Virus record (IMG/VR): IMGVR_UViG_3300008469_000001
Location: 1 to 64,000 of that record
Source of the DNA: a virus
Direction: 5' to 3' (one strand)
Length of the DNA stretch: 64,000 nt
Part shown: piece after piece, positions 18,974 through 26,734 of the stretch
Numbering within the stretch: the first letter of the stretch is position 1
Layout: each line of letters opens with the position of its first letter
Notes under the pieces: model-generated
The model's database searches: none
Seen by the model: the letters and a program-made list of their open reading frames with translations, nothing else
Told to the model about the DNA's origin: nothing
Position numbers and translations under genes: made by a program

Positions 18974-19594
18974 TTATCTTTCACTAGTCATTTCCATTCT
19001 TTCTTTCTTTCTCTTAATAGATTCAAAATCTACATCAACATCAGAATGTTGATCAAGTGCCATTTCTATTGCCTGATCTTTAATTTCTCTATTCTTTTTT
19101 TCTTTTTTAAGAATTTGTCTGAATGCATTTGTAATAATTTGTGTTAAGTAAGAAAAAGATGAACTTTTCTGACCTGCATCATTCACTTTATCAAGAGAGA
19201 ATTTATTAATACCTCTAATAGATTGATATATTGCTTCAGCTTTCATATCATCTAAGTAAGTATAGTGTCTAAATTTTGTCTGTGTTCCCACTCTATCAAC
19301 AGTTAATACAACAATCTCACCTAACCTTGCAGTACAGTAAGTTTTTGTTTTAGCTCTTGCTATGTCTTCTTCAGCTTCTTTTCTTAAAGCTTCTTTCTCT
19401 ACATCTGTAGAAACGGCATCTATTTTCTTCTCCCAAGAAGCTTCTAATTCGGTGATAGTTTTTAATGCTTTAGCTTTTGATAATGCAATTTCATCTCTCA
19501 ATTCACTCTCTTTAACATAGTGTTCTGATTTAGGTCTACCTTTCTTCTTTGGTTCCGGTTTAACTTCTTCTGTATTAGTAGTATCTGTACTCAC
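18974..19594 (-). CDS. 55: Late-transcription sigma factor, T4 gp55-like
   Basis: 206 residues from a GTG at 19594, chosen because GGAG lies 7 nt upstream; the frame continues to a TTG at 19621 without a site. The N-terminal part is charged, with a KKKGRPKS AT-hook-like stretch. Residues about 100-175 match T4 gp55 by eye. YTYLDDMKAEAIYQSIRGIN with FSLDKVND corresponds to gp55 [25 protein letters not shown], and SFSYLTQIITNAFRQILKKEKKNRE corresponds to [20 protein letters not shown]. This is the sigma-2-like core. gp55 directs RNA polymerase to TATAAATA promoters, which are present in this window. Unlike T4 gp55, the C-terminus lacks an SLDFLY-type clamp-binding tail. Confidence 0.8.
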   Translation of the reverse strand: MSTDTTNTEEVKPEPKKKGRPKSEHYVKESELRDEIALSKAKALKTITELEASWEKKIDAVSTDVEKEALRKEAEEDIARAKTKTYCTARLGEIVVLTVDRVGTQTKFRHYTYLDDMKAEAIYQSIRGINKFSLDKVNDAGQKSSSFSYLTQIITNAFRQILKKEKKNREIKDQAIEMALDQHSDVDVDFESIKRKKERMEMTSER

Positions 19595-19608
19595 AATACC
19601 TCTCCTTT

Positions 19609-20115
19609 TTAATTTTTCCAAAAATTTTTATAATCTAAACTAAATTTTAATGGATTAACTTTATTCAATCCTAAAGCATAAAAAATAAATGATGAAATTC
19701 CAGAACCTCTCATAAGATAAACACTTTTATTTTTACTATCTAAGTGTCTCTTTAAAAGAAATGCAATTTTTAATAACAAAACATTGTGTTCAGCATTTTT
19801 AATATATTCATATTCTTCTAAAATAAAATCTTTGAAATCTGGCATGTCTGTAATTAATCTCTTTATTTCCATATCAACATTAATCATACCATCTAAAGAA
19901 TAGTTAAATTCCTTTGGTTGTTCATCAAATATTTTTATCCCTAAAGATTTAGCATAAAGTAGGTCTCTTTCATCATCAGATAAATATTCTGCATATACAC
20001 CAAGGTTGTCGGAAACGTGTTGTAAATTCAGGCCTGAGTTCATGATGAAATCATTTGAATAGAATAACTTATTTAGTTCTGGGTAAAACACAAGTCCTGA
20101 TGCTAATTGATTCAC
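19609..20115 (-). CDS. DnaE-like palm fragment, N-terminal half (RGS motif)
   Basis: 168 residues. The last about 55 residues align by eye with the palm of bacterial DNA polymerase III alpha. SVYLMRGSGISSFIFYALGL, then NKVNPLKFSLDYKNFW, corresponds to DnaE [20 protein letters not shown], then ITDLDPLEFDLLFERFL. A hydrophobic helix precedes it (NVLLLKIAFLLKRHLD), as in DnaE. The protein stops just before the position where DnaE has its catalytic PDFDVDF motif. That motif seems to begin another gene, 43324-43965. There is no PHP domain. The gene sits directly before the gp55-like gene and has an ATTGTAAAATA promoter-like box (20145-20155). It could be half of a split polymerase-like protein or a non-catalytic derivative. 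Confidence 0.65.
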   Translation of the reverse strand: MNQLASGLVFYPELNKLFYSNDFIMNSGLNLQHVSDNLGVYAEYLSDDERDLLYAKSLGIKIFDEQPKEFNYSLDGMINVDMEIKRLITDMPDFKDFILEEYEYIKNAEHNVLLLKIAFLLKRHLDSKNKSVYLMRGSGISSFIFYALGLNKVNPLKFSLDYKNFWKN

Positions 20116-20144
20116 TTTATTAATCCTTTAGTTAGATTTACATA

Positions 20145-20155
20145 TATTTTACAAT
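20145..20155 (-). promoter_or_regulatory. Early-type promoter variant ATTGTAAAATA
   Basis: One mismatch to ATTGTATAATA, 30 nt before the ATG of the DnaE-like N-half. The same variant lies 29 nt before the DnaE-like C-half (43994-44004). Confidence 0.45.
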
Positions 20156-20174
20156 AAATTATTTTTTATTATGT

Positions 20175-20525
20175 TTAAAGGTATTTTAATAAGAGGTCTG
20201 GGTCTGTTTCAGTATATAAGTTTAAAAGTTGTTTGGCTTTTTTTGCTGCTATTTCATATTCATCGGTTAAAAACATATCTGGATATTTAAGTGTATTCTC
20301 ATAGTCTTGTAAAATCATTATAGACCAGAAAATATCTGCTGTTTTTTTATCGGGATACACATCTTCTTCCCTTAATTCAAATTCTCTATTTTTATATTTA
20401 ACTAGGTAATCTCTTTTCTCACCATATACATTACTAAATGAAGAAATAGTGTTAATAACTCTTGTTTCTTTTGGGGTATCAAAGGGGTGAATAACTACCC
20501 ATATGGTTTCATCTATTTGGTACAT
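20175..20525 (-). CDS. Hypothetical protein, paralogue of its upstream neighbour
   Basis: About 116 residues from the ATG at 20525, which has GGA 6 nt upstream; an in-frame ATG at 20570 would overlap the previous gene by 62 nt. It aligns along its length with the 124-residue product of 20509-20883. Each has a WVVI or WIVV strand near the start, a central strand pair ending in a basic turn, a DKKTADIFWS or DTKQEAEIYS helix, and a C-terminal helix ending in LLNLY or LMEYY. The pair therefore arose by tandem duplication. I do not recognise the fold family. The genes lie between the helicase and the DnaE-like half, suggesting a replication-period role. Confidence 0.6.
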   Translation of the reverse strand: MYQIDETIWVVIHPFDTPKETRVINTISSFSNVYGEKRDYLVKYKNREFELREEDVYPDKKTADIFWSIMILQDYENTLKYPDMFLTDEYEIAAKKAKQLLNLYTETDPDLLLKYL

Positions 20526-20883
20526 TTCCCATCCAATGATATAGGAATCTGTCAGGCATTTCTTGTTCATAGTATTCCATTAATCTATGAGCATCAATTA
20601 GGATTTCATCATCAACACCTTCAGATATAGTGAATGGGTCAAATGAATAATATAATTTTATTAGATTTATCGATGAGTATATTTCTGCTTCTTGTTTTGT
20701 ATCAAAGAGCAAATGGTTAGGTACACATACTCTTTTTCCATCAAGTAAAACAAATGAAAGTTTCTTCCCTTTATCAGATTCTTTACTAACATATTTTACT
20801 TGTTTAGGATATAACATTTTTTCTATTTGTTGAACTACTATCCATAATTTATCATTTTTATTATATTCATTAACATTTATCAT
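20509..20883 (-). CDS. Hypothetical protein, paralogue of its downstream neighbour
   Basis: 124 residues. It shares its layout with the following gene: KLWIVVQ, then a basic KKLSFVLLDGKRVCVPN beta hairpin, then the helix TKQEAEIYSSINLIKLYY and a final helix. No catalytic motif is visible. Its coding region overlaps the next gene by 17 nt, consistent with translational coupling. The ATG at 20883 lacks a clear ribosome site. A near-palindrome CATAAATAGATTTATG sits at the start codon and includes a CATAAATA late-like box only 6 nt upstream, so the true start could lie downstream. Confidence 0.55.
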   Translation of the reverse strand: MINVNEYNKNDKLWIVVQQIEKMLYPKQVKYVSKESDKGKKLSFVLLDGKRVCVPNHLLFDTKQEAEIYSSINLIKLYYSFDPFTISEGVDDEILIDAHRLMEYYEQEMPDRFLYHWMGNVPNR

Positions 20884-20913
20884 AAATCTATTTATGATAA
20901 AAATGGTGATAGA

Positions 20914-22734
20914 TTAATACTTTGCGAAATCATCTACATCTAAGAAACCTTTTCTAATTCCATTGTCAACCATTCTTTCCATTTTACCTTTATAAAACAG
21001 TTCACTCATATCTGAATTTGGTAGATCCCATATACATAAATTAGTTTTTGGTCTTGTTACAGCTGTGTAAACAACTCTTTTTTCTTCTTCTAAGTCATAG
21101 AAATCATTCTCAACTTGTTCCAATAATGAAAAATCATATATGAAAATAACACTATCCCATTGTAAACCCTTAGATTTATGAACTGTCATTAATTGTACTT
21201 TTCCAGCTTGTTTTTCTTCTAAGAATTGTGCTTCAAATAACAATTCTTCAAGAGCTTCCATCCATGATGATAATCCTTCTTTGGTTTTAACTTCATTTAA
21301 ATCTCTATAAAATCTTTCCAAAGATTGTTTAATAGCTTCAGCCGGTTTCTTAGGGTTTTCCATCATTTTAGCGATTTTAGGAATAGCAGAATTAAACTGC
21401 CCTTTTTCTAAATCTGCATAAGCACTACATAACTCTGGTATCTTCTTAATATCTCTAAACATTCTATCTACCATTGCTACATTATCACATTTGTTAATTG
21501 ATGAAGCTATTTTCATAGGTACACCACCTTTAACAGCTTTAATCATATCAATCATAATTGATTTGTTATATCCATGACTAACAATTGATAACATACTCAT
21601 TAATAGTTTAACTTCTGCTCTTTTAAGTATATCATACTCAGTATGTAAGTAGTATGGTATATTCAATTTTCCAAGAATCTTTGCAAGTTGTTTAATCGCC
21701 TGATTTGTTCTTGCTAATATACATGTTTCGTGGAGTGGAGTCTCAATTAGTTTTAATTCATCTAAAAACTCTTCTACATCATAAATGTTGTATACTTCAC
21801 CCTCTTCAATACTTGAACCATGTTTAGCTTCTTTTGATGCATTTAAAGCATCATTTCCTAAATCAATTGTTTCAGCAATATCATTTGCCAAATCAACTAT
21901 CTCTGGAGCACTTCTGAAATTATAACTCATAATTTCAACAGATGGATTAAATTCTTCTGTGAATTGATTTATAATTTTTGGGTCACTTCCTCTAAATCCA
22001 TAAATAGATTGTTTAAAATCACCAACCTTTATAAGATTAGTTTTTGAATTTTCAGTAGTAAATAATGTTTGTAATAATTTAGTAAACTTATATTGTGCTG
22101 GATTTAAATCTTGAGCTTCATCAGTAATTACATATTTTATTCTACCTATAGATAATGCTACTTTAGTTTTGTGTTCATCAGTTTCCAATACAAAGTTTGA
22201 TAAATGAATCATAAAATCAAACATTACTAAATTATGTTCCACTAGGTATTGTAGTAATCTAATTGTTTCAGGTTCAGAAAAATCTTCATTCTGTAAATCT
22301 TTTGAAACTGTTTTCATAAACCTTTTGTTAAATGCACCTTTCTCCATTTTTTTACCATGGGTTTTAAATTCTTTTTCCATAAAATCTTCTGGAAATTCAT
22401 GAGTAATAGTAGGTATTTTTGTATATCCTACTTCTTTATAGAATGGTTTAATGAGCTCATTCCAACAAAAGGAATGAATAGTAGATATATATTTAAAATC
22501 ATAGTTTTCTTTAGCAAAAAACTTATTAACTCTATCTTTCAATTCATTTGCAGCCTTTCTCGTAAATGAAAATGAGATAATTTCATGTGGTTTAACACCA
22601 TTCTTTATTTTATCATTTATAAAAAAAATGATGGTATGTGTTTTACCTGCACCAGCAGATGCAAGAGCTATTATATGTTTATCTTTGGTTAATGCAAATT
22701 TTTGTTGTTCATCTGTTAAATCTGTAAATTTCAA
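20914..22734 (-). CDS. UvrD/PcrA-type superfamily 1 DNA helicase
   Basis: 606 residues, somewhat shorter than UvrD (about 720). SF1A motifs in order: the Q-motif-like LTDEQQKFAL at the N-terminus; motif I ASAGAGKT (25-32); motif Ia ISFSFTRKAANELKDRV; motif II VITDEAQDLNPAQY; motif III KVGDFKQSIYGFRGSDP; motif IV SYNFRSAPEIVDLAN; motif V VQLMTVHKSKGLQWDSVIF; motif VI EEKRVVYTAVTRPKTNL. It unwinds DNA 3' to 5' in repair or replication; T4 itself encodes the SF1B helicase Dda instead. It is the first gene after an early-type promoter at 22761-22771 and probably heads the transcript reaching toward the DnaE-like, sigma and clamp genes. Confidence 0.93.
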   Translation of the reverse strand: MKFTDLTDEQQKFALTKDKHIIALASAGAGKTHTIIFFINDKIKNGVKPHEIISFSFTRKAANELKDRVNKFFAKENYDFKYISTIHSFCWNELIKPFYKEVGYTKIPTITHEFPEDFMEKEFKTHGKKMEKGAFNKRFMKTVSKDLQNEDFSEPETIRLLQYLVEHNLVMFDFMIHLSNFVLETDEHKTKVALSIGRIKYVITDEAQDLNPAQYKFTKLLQTLFTTENSKTNLIKVGDFKQSIYGFRGSDPKIINQFTEEFNPSVEIMSYNFRSAPEIVDLANDIAETIDLGNDALNASKEAKHGSSIEEGEVYNIYDVEEFLDELKLIETPLHETCILARTNQAIKQLAKILGKLNIPYYLHTEYDILKRAEVKLLMSMLSIVSHGYNKSIMIDMIKAVKGGVPMKIASSINKCDNVAMVDRMFRDIKKIPELCSAYADLEKGQFNSAIPKIAKMMENPKKPAEAIKQSLERFYRDLNEVKTKEGLSSWMEALEELLFEAQFLEEKQAGKVQLMTVHKSKGLQWDSVIFIYDFSLLEQVENDFYDLEEEKRVVYTAVTRPKTNLCIWDLPNSDMSELFYKGKMERMVDNGIRKGFLDVDDFAKY

Positions 22735-22760
22735 TACTAATTCCTAATTATTTTTATAGT

Positions 22761-22771
22761 TATTATACAAT
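22761..22771 (-). promoter_or_regulatory. Early-type promoter ATTGTATAATA for the helicase
   Basis: An exact 11-mer on the minus strand, 27 nt before the helicase ATG. Confidence 0.6.
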
Positions 22772-22795
22772 TTTTATAATTTTCACTTTTTCTAT

Positions 22796-22803
22796 CATAA
22801 ATA
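22796..22803 (+). promoter_or_regulatory. Late-like box CATAAATA
   Basis: A one-base variant of TATAAATA, 33 nt before the ATG of the 81-residue gene and divergent from the helicase promoter. Confidence 0.35.
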
Positions 22804-22836
22804 CTAATATAGATAACTTATAAAGGAGAGTAAAAA

Positions 22837-23082
22837 ATGACTAATATAAAGAAAACCCCATTTACAAATGTTGATGATGATGTAATTAGTATGGATTTTG
22901 AAGGTAATCCGAATATTCCCACTGCAAATTATGGAAATGATACACTTAAAAATATTGATGAGGTAATCAAGAAAAAGCAAAGAGCTGAAAAGCTTAAAAA
23001 AATAATTGATCAAGAATTAACACCAGAAAAAAAAGCTCAAGAAGATGAAATGTCTTTCGCTTTTAATTTTGGTAGTATGTAA
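22837..23082 (+). CDS. Small acidic/basic protein with a clamp-binding-like C-terminus (candidate gp33-type co-activator)
   Basis: 81 residues, with a strong AAAGGAG site. The N-terminal half is acidic and unstructured, the middle is a basic helix (EVIKKKQRAEKLKKIIDQEL), and the protein ends in EDEMSFAFNFGSM. The ending SFAFNFG resembles the SLDFLFG clamp-binding tails of T4 gp43 and gp55 (shared Ser, two Phe and Gly at equal spacing). In T4 the small late co-activator gp33 binds both RNA polymerase and the clamp through such a tail. The gp55-like protein here lacks one, so a separate small protein with the tail is attractive. This is inference from one short motif. Confidence 0.55.
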   Translation: MTNIKKTPFTNVDDDVISMDFEGNPNIPTANYGNDTLKNIDEVIKKKQRAEKLKKIIDQELTPEKKAQEDEMSFAFNFGSM

Positions 23083-23098
23083 AGGTTGAGTTTATAAA

Positions 23099-23329
23099 AT
23101 GAATAATAATATGGATATTGACAATAAAGAATTGAACAAAATAACATTGAATAGAATGTTGTTCTCGGAAAGTATGAAAGACCACTTTGAAATTGATGAA
23201 GTACTAGAACTACTAGATGTTGAAACACTTCCAATCAATATCCCAATAAATAATAATCAAATCTTTATAAGAGATTTAACTAATTATTTTATTGATAATA
23301 ATTTAAAACCAAATATCCACAAAAAGTAG
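23099..23329 (+). CDS. Hypothetical small protein
   Basis: 76 residues, not recognised. It is acidic and helical, with an LLDVETLPINIPINNN loop. It follows the 81-residue gene by 16 nt and has only a weak, distant AAAGG site, so it is probably translated by coupling. Its last 27 nt overlap the convergent gene 23303-24067, and a hairpin that could end the transcript lies at 23341-23360 inside that gene. An alternative start is the Met at residue 5. Confidence 0.5.
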   Translation: MNNNMDIDNKELNKITLNRMLFSESMKDHFEIDEVLELLDVETLPINIPINNNQIFIRDLTNYFIDNNLKPNIHKK

Positions 23330-24067
23330 TGATGCGATCTTGTTATCTAAACAGATAACATTTTCTAACATCATTATTTTATATTCCATATCAAATAACC
23401 TTTTTACTGGTATTTGAATCTTATCAGGAACATTTATTCCACCAAGAATTTCAATTGGTGTATCTAACATATACTCCAGATATATTCCATCTGATGTTTC
23501 TTCTAATGTTTTATTATCTGCTAAAATTTGTTTTAAAGGTAAATATAATTTTTCAATACTATCTTCTATAGCTCTTTCTGCTTCTCTAATATAAAATTCT
23601 TTAGGAACAAATTGTTTCTCTTTACCAACAAATAAACCCCTAGGATAAGTTACTAATTTACCATCTTCTTGTTTTGCAGTATATAGATTCGTTCCATTAT
23701 ACATTTGGGTTTGTTCAACAATAGTAACCATATCCCCATTGTTAATATTAATAAAATCTTTATTTTTAATAGATGATGTTCTCATTCTTCTTTCTTCTTG
23801 TTCATCTAAAACAATATTAATATCTTCTTCACCACCAATAACATCTTTGGAAATTTGTATTACTGTAGCCCCAGAGCCAGGAGTAGCTATTGCTTCTTTT
23901 GTGAGAGTTTTGGCTTTTTCAGCAATGTCTTGTGAAATTTGACCTAGATTAACTTTTCCACCACCATTCTGCGGAGTGGTATTGGTTATAGGTTTTCCGC
24001 CTTTTTTGAAGAAAATATCATTTATATCACCAAATGATTCTCCACCAGAATCTAAATTAAATCCCAT
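23303..24067 (-). CDS. Hypothetical protein, probable virion or assembly component
   Basis: 254 residues, not recognised. The N-terminal 60 residues are Gly/Asn-rich and flexible. A KDFININNGDMVTIVEQTQ stretch at about 105-125 and the following strands look like a small SH3-like beta barrel. The C-terminal 100 residues are helical and end with hydrophobic strands (NKIASLLFVDIWF). It is the last gene of the structural block that starts upstream at the fibre genes; it follows the 235-residue gene by 3 nt. Its end overlaps the convergent gene 23099-23329. Confidence 0.55.
   Translation of the reverse strand: MGFNLDSGGESFGDINDIFFKKGGKPITNTTPQNGGGKVNLGQISQDIAEKAKTLTKEAIATPGSGATVIQISKDVIGGEEDINIVLDEQEERRMRTSSIKNKDFININNGDMVTIVEQTQMYNGTNLYTAKQEDGKLVTYPRGLFVGKEKQFVPKEFYIREAERAIEDSIEKLYLPLKQILADNKTLEETSDGIYLEYMLDTPIEILGGINVPDKIQIPVKRLFDMEYKIMMLENVICLDNKIASLLFVDIWF
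23341..23360 (+). terminator. Terminator-like hairpin inside the opposing gene
   Basis: TGTTATCT pairs with AGATAACA around AAAC and is followed by TTTTCT on the + strand, 12 nt after the 76-residue gene stop. It lies within the minus-strand coding region 23303-24067. Confidence 0.5.
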
Positions 24068-24070
24068 TAA

Positions 24071-24778
24071 TTAATCCTCAGAGGTGTCAGTTTTTTCACC
24101 AATTATAGTATTCAACATCAATGAAACCTTTTTATCATCTTTTATATTTTCAATAATTGAATTTTCATTATGACTTATGAAACCATTAGAATTTGCTGCT
24201 TGTTGAATTGAGTTATTAATAATAACTTCTTGTAAATGTCCAGGCAGCATAAAAATAGCATCCAACACACCTTTACCTATTCTACCATTGGTCATAATAT
24301 CAACTTGTGCTTCTTTTATGAATTTATTAACCCAATAAATTTCTTCACCAGTTTCATCATTTAAAATTTCTTCAGGTGTTTCATCTACTCTTTCTTTAAG
24401 TGCTTTATAATTTTCTTCCATAATTGATATTTCATATTCATGATTTGATTTTGTTTTATAAAAGGCGGATAGGTTATTTTTTCTTTTTTTAATTTGTAGA
24501 TTTAAAATCTTTTGTTTTCTATCAGATAAAGAATTAGCTTTCTCTTCTAAATCTTCTATTTCCAATTCTTCAATTTCAATATCTATTTTAAGATCATCAT
24601 AAGCTCTGTATCTTGTACCTAATTCGAGAAGAATTTGTTTCAAAATTTTGAAATCAGTCATCTTCTCATTAATAACAAAGTTGTCAATTTGGTATTTTGA
24701 CATTGTTGTAGGTTGTTTTTTTATAAGTTTTTCGATTTCTAATCTTTCTGATGTTTTCTGTACTATTTCTGTACTCAT
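24071..24778 (-). CDS. Hypothetical coiled-coil protein
   Basis: 235 residues. Residues about 45-140 form a long, highly charged coiled coil (IEIEELEIEDLEEKANSLSD and onward). The C-terminal third has a Gly-containing LPGHLQEVIINNSIQQAANSNG stretch and an acidic tail. I do not recognise the family. An early-type promoter (24800-24810) overlaps the stop codon of the preceding gene and lies 22 nt upstream of this ATG, so the gene may be expressed both from that promoter and as part of the structural transcript. Confidence 0.6.
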   Translation of the reverse strand: MSTEIVQKTSERLEIEKLIKKQPTTMSKYQIDNFVINEKMTDFKILKQILLELGTRYRAYDDLKIDIEIEELEIEDLEEKANSLSDRKQKILNLQIKKRKNNLSAFYKTKSNHEYEISIMEENYKALKERVDETPEEILNDETGEEIYWVNKFIKEAQVDIMTNGRIGKGVLDAIFMLPGHLQEVIINNSIQQAANSNGFISHNENSIIENIKDDKKVSLMLNTIIGEKTDTSED

Positions 24779-24799
24779 TAAAGATTCCTTTTTAAATTA

Positions 24800-24810
24800 T
24801 ATTATACAAT
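24800..24810 (-). promoter_or_regulatory. Early-type promoter ATTGTATAATA overlapping a stop codon
   Basis: An exact 11-mer. The stop codon of 24802-25494 is part of the -10 box, and the next gene starts 22 nt downstream. Confidence 0.5.
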
Positions 24811-25494
24811 TTTTATTTCATCAAAAATAATATTTAATTCCTCATTTGTAGTAGCAGATTTTATTCTATCAGTAAATAATTGTTTATTACCAATCAATGT
24901 ACTTATATTCCTTTTATACTCATCAGATTTACTAAGTATTTTGTTTACTAATGTTTCGATAGAAACTTTCCTAATTGCAGCTATATTAGTTAAAAATGGT
25001 GTATCCACCATATTGTCTTTCTTGAATGATTGTGCTTCTTCTAATTGTATAGCCCAAGTATCTTTCTCTAAACCATATGATGTATATAAATCTTTTATCT
25101 TAATATCATATAATCTAACTAATTCATATTGTAGTAAATATTTTTTTGCTTCAATCTGTTTAGCTACATCTTCATCAGACATAATTATTTCTAATTTCTC
25201 ATTATTTTCATTCATCTGATTATATTGGTTATATCTTTTCATGGAATGATTGATAATATTAAATGATTGAAGTCCCTTAGCAATATCATCTGGAATTTCT
25301 AACATATTAAAACCATCAATTATTATAGGTGTATAACCCACAAACCATTCTGCATCAATAGGAATACTACTAGGAATGAATGTCTTCATGAATGTATTCG
25401 GAAATTCACCCTTATTATTTGCTGTATATATAACTACTTTTTTGCCTTCTATTAAATCTGTTATTGGTAAATCTACCGCTGGTATTTCTTTCAT
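24802..25494 (-). CDS. Tail-fibre-associated protein with a fibre-assembly-type C-terminal domain
   Basis: 230 residues. The C-terminal part (about 145-228) follows the pattern common in phage tail-fibre-assembly-type proteins: WAIQLEEAQSF, then DTPFLTNIAAIRKVSIETLV, then a helix with SKSDEYKRNISTLIGNKQLF and ATTNEELNIIF. This is the arrangement TW..Q..EA..W...P.APTP.L..IA..RG...E.L...I..KA. The N-terminal 90 residues are beta-rich (KVVIYTANNKGEFPNTF). It sits directly downstream of three fibre-like genes, which supports a fibre role. I am sure of the pattern, less of the exact family name. Confidence 0.65.
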   Translation of the reverse strand: MKEIPAVDLPITDLIEGKKVVIYTANNKGEFPNTFMKTFIPSSIPIDAEWFVGYTPIIIDGFNMLEIPDDIAKGLQSFNIINHSMKRYNQYNQMNENNEKLEIIMSDEDVAKQIEAKKYLLQYELVRLYDIKIKDLYTSYGLEKDTWAIQLEEAQSFKKDNMVDTPFLTNIAAIRKVSIETLVNKILSKSDEYKRNISTLIGNKQLFTDRIKSATTNEELNIIFDEIKIV

Positions 25495-25503
25495 TTTTTT
25501 CTC

Positions 25504-25725
25504 CTAATTAAATAAATTATTAACTTTTTCTTCTAAACCATCAATTGCAGTTGTTAATGAACTAATTCTTGAATCCACCTCTGAATGTGTATAGTATCTG
25601 TCATTGTGTGAATGATTATTATCTGTAATATTTATATGAGGAGTATTTTTAACAATACCCCAATCTATATCTCCAGCTTCACTAACTATCGACTGTCCTG
25701 AAATTTCTAATTCTAATACTATCAT
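25504..25725 (-). CDS. Short tail-fibre N-terminal module protein
   Basis: 73 residues. It consists of the same N-terminal module found in the next two genes upstream: a short beta region (DIDWGIVKNTPHINI), then an NHSHNDRYYTHSEVDSR motif, then a short coiled coil. The DRYYTxxEVD motif is typical of phage tail-fibre shafts. It lacks the large receptor-type domain of its paralogues, so it may be a truncated copy or an adaptor that trimerises with them. Confidence 0.65.
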   Translation of the reverse strand: MIVLELEISGQSIVSEAGDIDWGIVKNTPHINITDNNHSHNDRYYTHSEVDSRISSLTTAIDGLEEKVNNLFN

Positions 25726-25735
25726 ATTTTTACTC

Positions 25736-26722
25736 CTAAAATTCTATTGAACTTGCGCCATTTTTATTTGTAGTTAAATCCGTTGCTGAAGAAACTGCCA
25801 ATGTCAACCATGTCAATTTATAAGCTGCAGTAGATGACTGTCCACCTAGTATCATACCATAATATTCAGTTGTTCCAACATTTGAATTGTTAGCATCCGA
25901 AACCAAAGTATTAAAAGATTGCACAACATCTGTATTATATGTATGTTCAAAATTACCATTGAGTTTTGATAACCAATATCCCTTAAATGAACTTTTATTT
26001 AAACCAATAGTAGTATCAACAGTTGTAAACTCGATAATATCTCTTGAAATACCAGATGAATATTGATATTCTCTTAACATACCTGTCCCATTACCTTTTG
26101 TATATCCAGTAACAATACTTGATAATTGTTGTCTACCAGATGCATTTACAGTTGATGATGGTTTGATAGTCCATGTATCCATCTTTATATCTAATGATGC
26201 CCATTGATTAATTCCATCATTTATAAATCCTTTTGTTTGAATAGCAAAATCAATCATTGAACCTTTAGGTATTATTGGTGCATTTGAAACATTAGTATTA
26301 ACTAATGTGAATTTATCAAATTTTGAAGCAGCTTTAGAACTATTTAAAAAAAACCCAGAATCTTTTGATGTAATCCCTGGGGTATTATTTGGTGAATTAC
26401 TCAATGTAGTTGATATTTGGCTAGTTGTTTCATTTGAAAAATTATAGTTATGTATGTTGTTGCCGGTTGATCCACCACCACCCATCATCAAATCCGTTTT
26501 ATATGCCAATTGTTCTATTTGTTCTTCTAAATCAGAAATTCTATCTTCTTGAGTTTTGAATTTTGAATTAACAATTGATGTTAAATAATATACACTATCA
26601 TGGTTATGACCACTTGCAGAAACTAAAGTTGATGGTGTATTCTTAAATCTAGTCCAATCAATTCTCTTTGAACTATTTAAAAGTTCTTTACCATCTATTT
26701 TTATTTGTGATACTTTTGCCAT
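25736..26722 (-). CDS. Tail-fibre protein, paralogue of 26735-27811
   Basis: 328 residues. The N-terminal module (DGKELLNSSKRIDWTRFKNT, then GHNHDSVYYL) is shared with both neighbours, followed by a coiled coil (about 50-75) and a Gly/Ser/Asn-rich linker. The remainder is beta-rich and contains repeated short units with G-Y-W or G-M-I-L-G-G near the ends (FKGYWLSKLNG, YYGMILGGQSSTAAYKLTWL), like kelch-type blades. Such domains on fibre tips bind surface polysaccharides. It ends 10 nt before the short module gene. Confidence 0.65.
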   Translation of the reverse strand: MAKVSQIKIDGKELLNSSKRIDWTRFKNTPSTLVSASGHNHDSVYYLTSIVNSKFKTQEDRISDLEEQIEQLAYKTDLMMGGGGSTGNNIHNYNFSNETTSQISTTLSNSPNNTPGITSKDSGFFLNSSKAASKFDKFTLVNTNVSNAPIIPKGSMIDFAIQTKGFINDGINQWASLDIKMDTWTIKPSSTVNASGRQQLSSIVTGYTKGNGTGMLREYQYSSGISRDIIEFTTVDTTIGLNKSSFKGYWLSKLNGNFEHTYNTDVVQSFNTLVSDANNSNVGTTEYYGMILGGQSSTAAYKLTWLTLAVSSATDLTTNKNGASSIEF

Positions 26723-26734
26723 TTTATTAATCTC

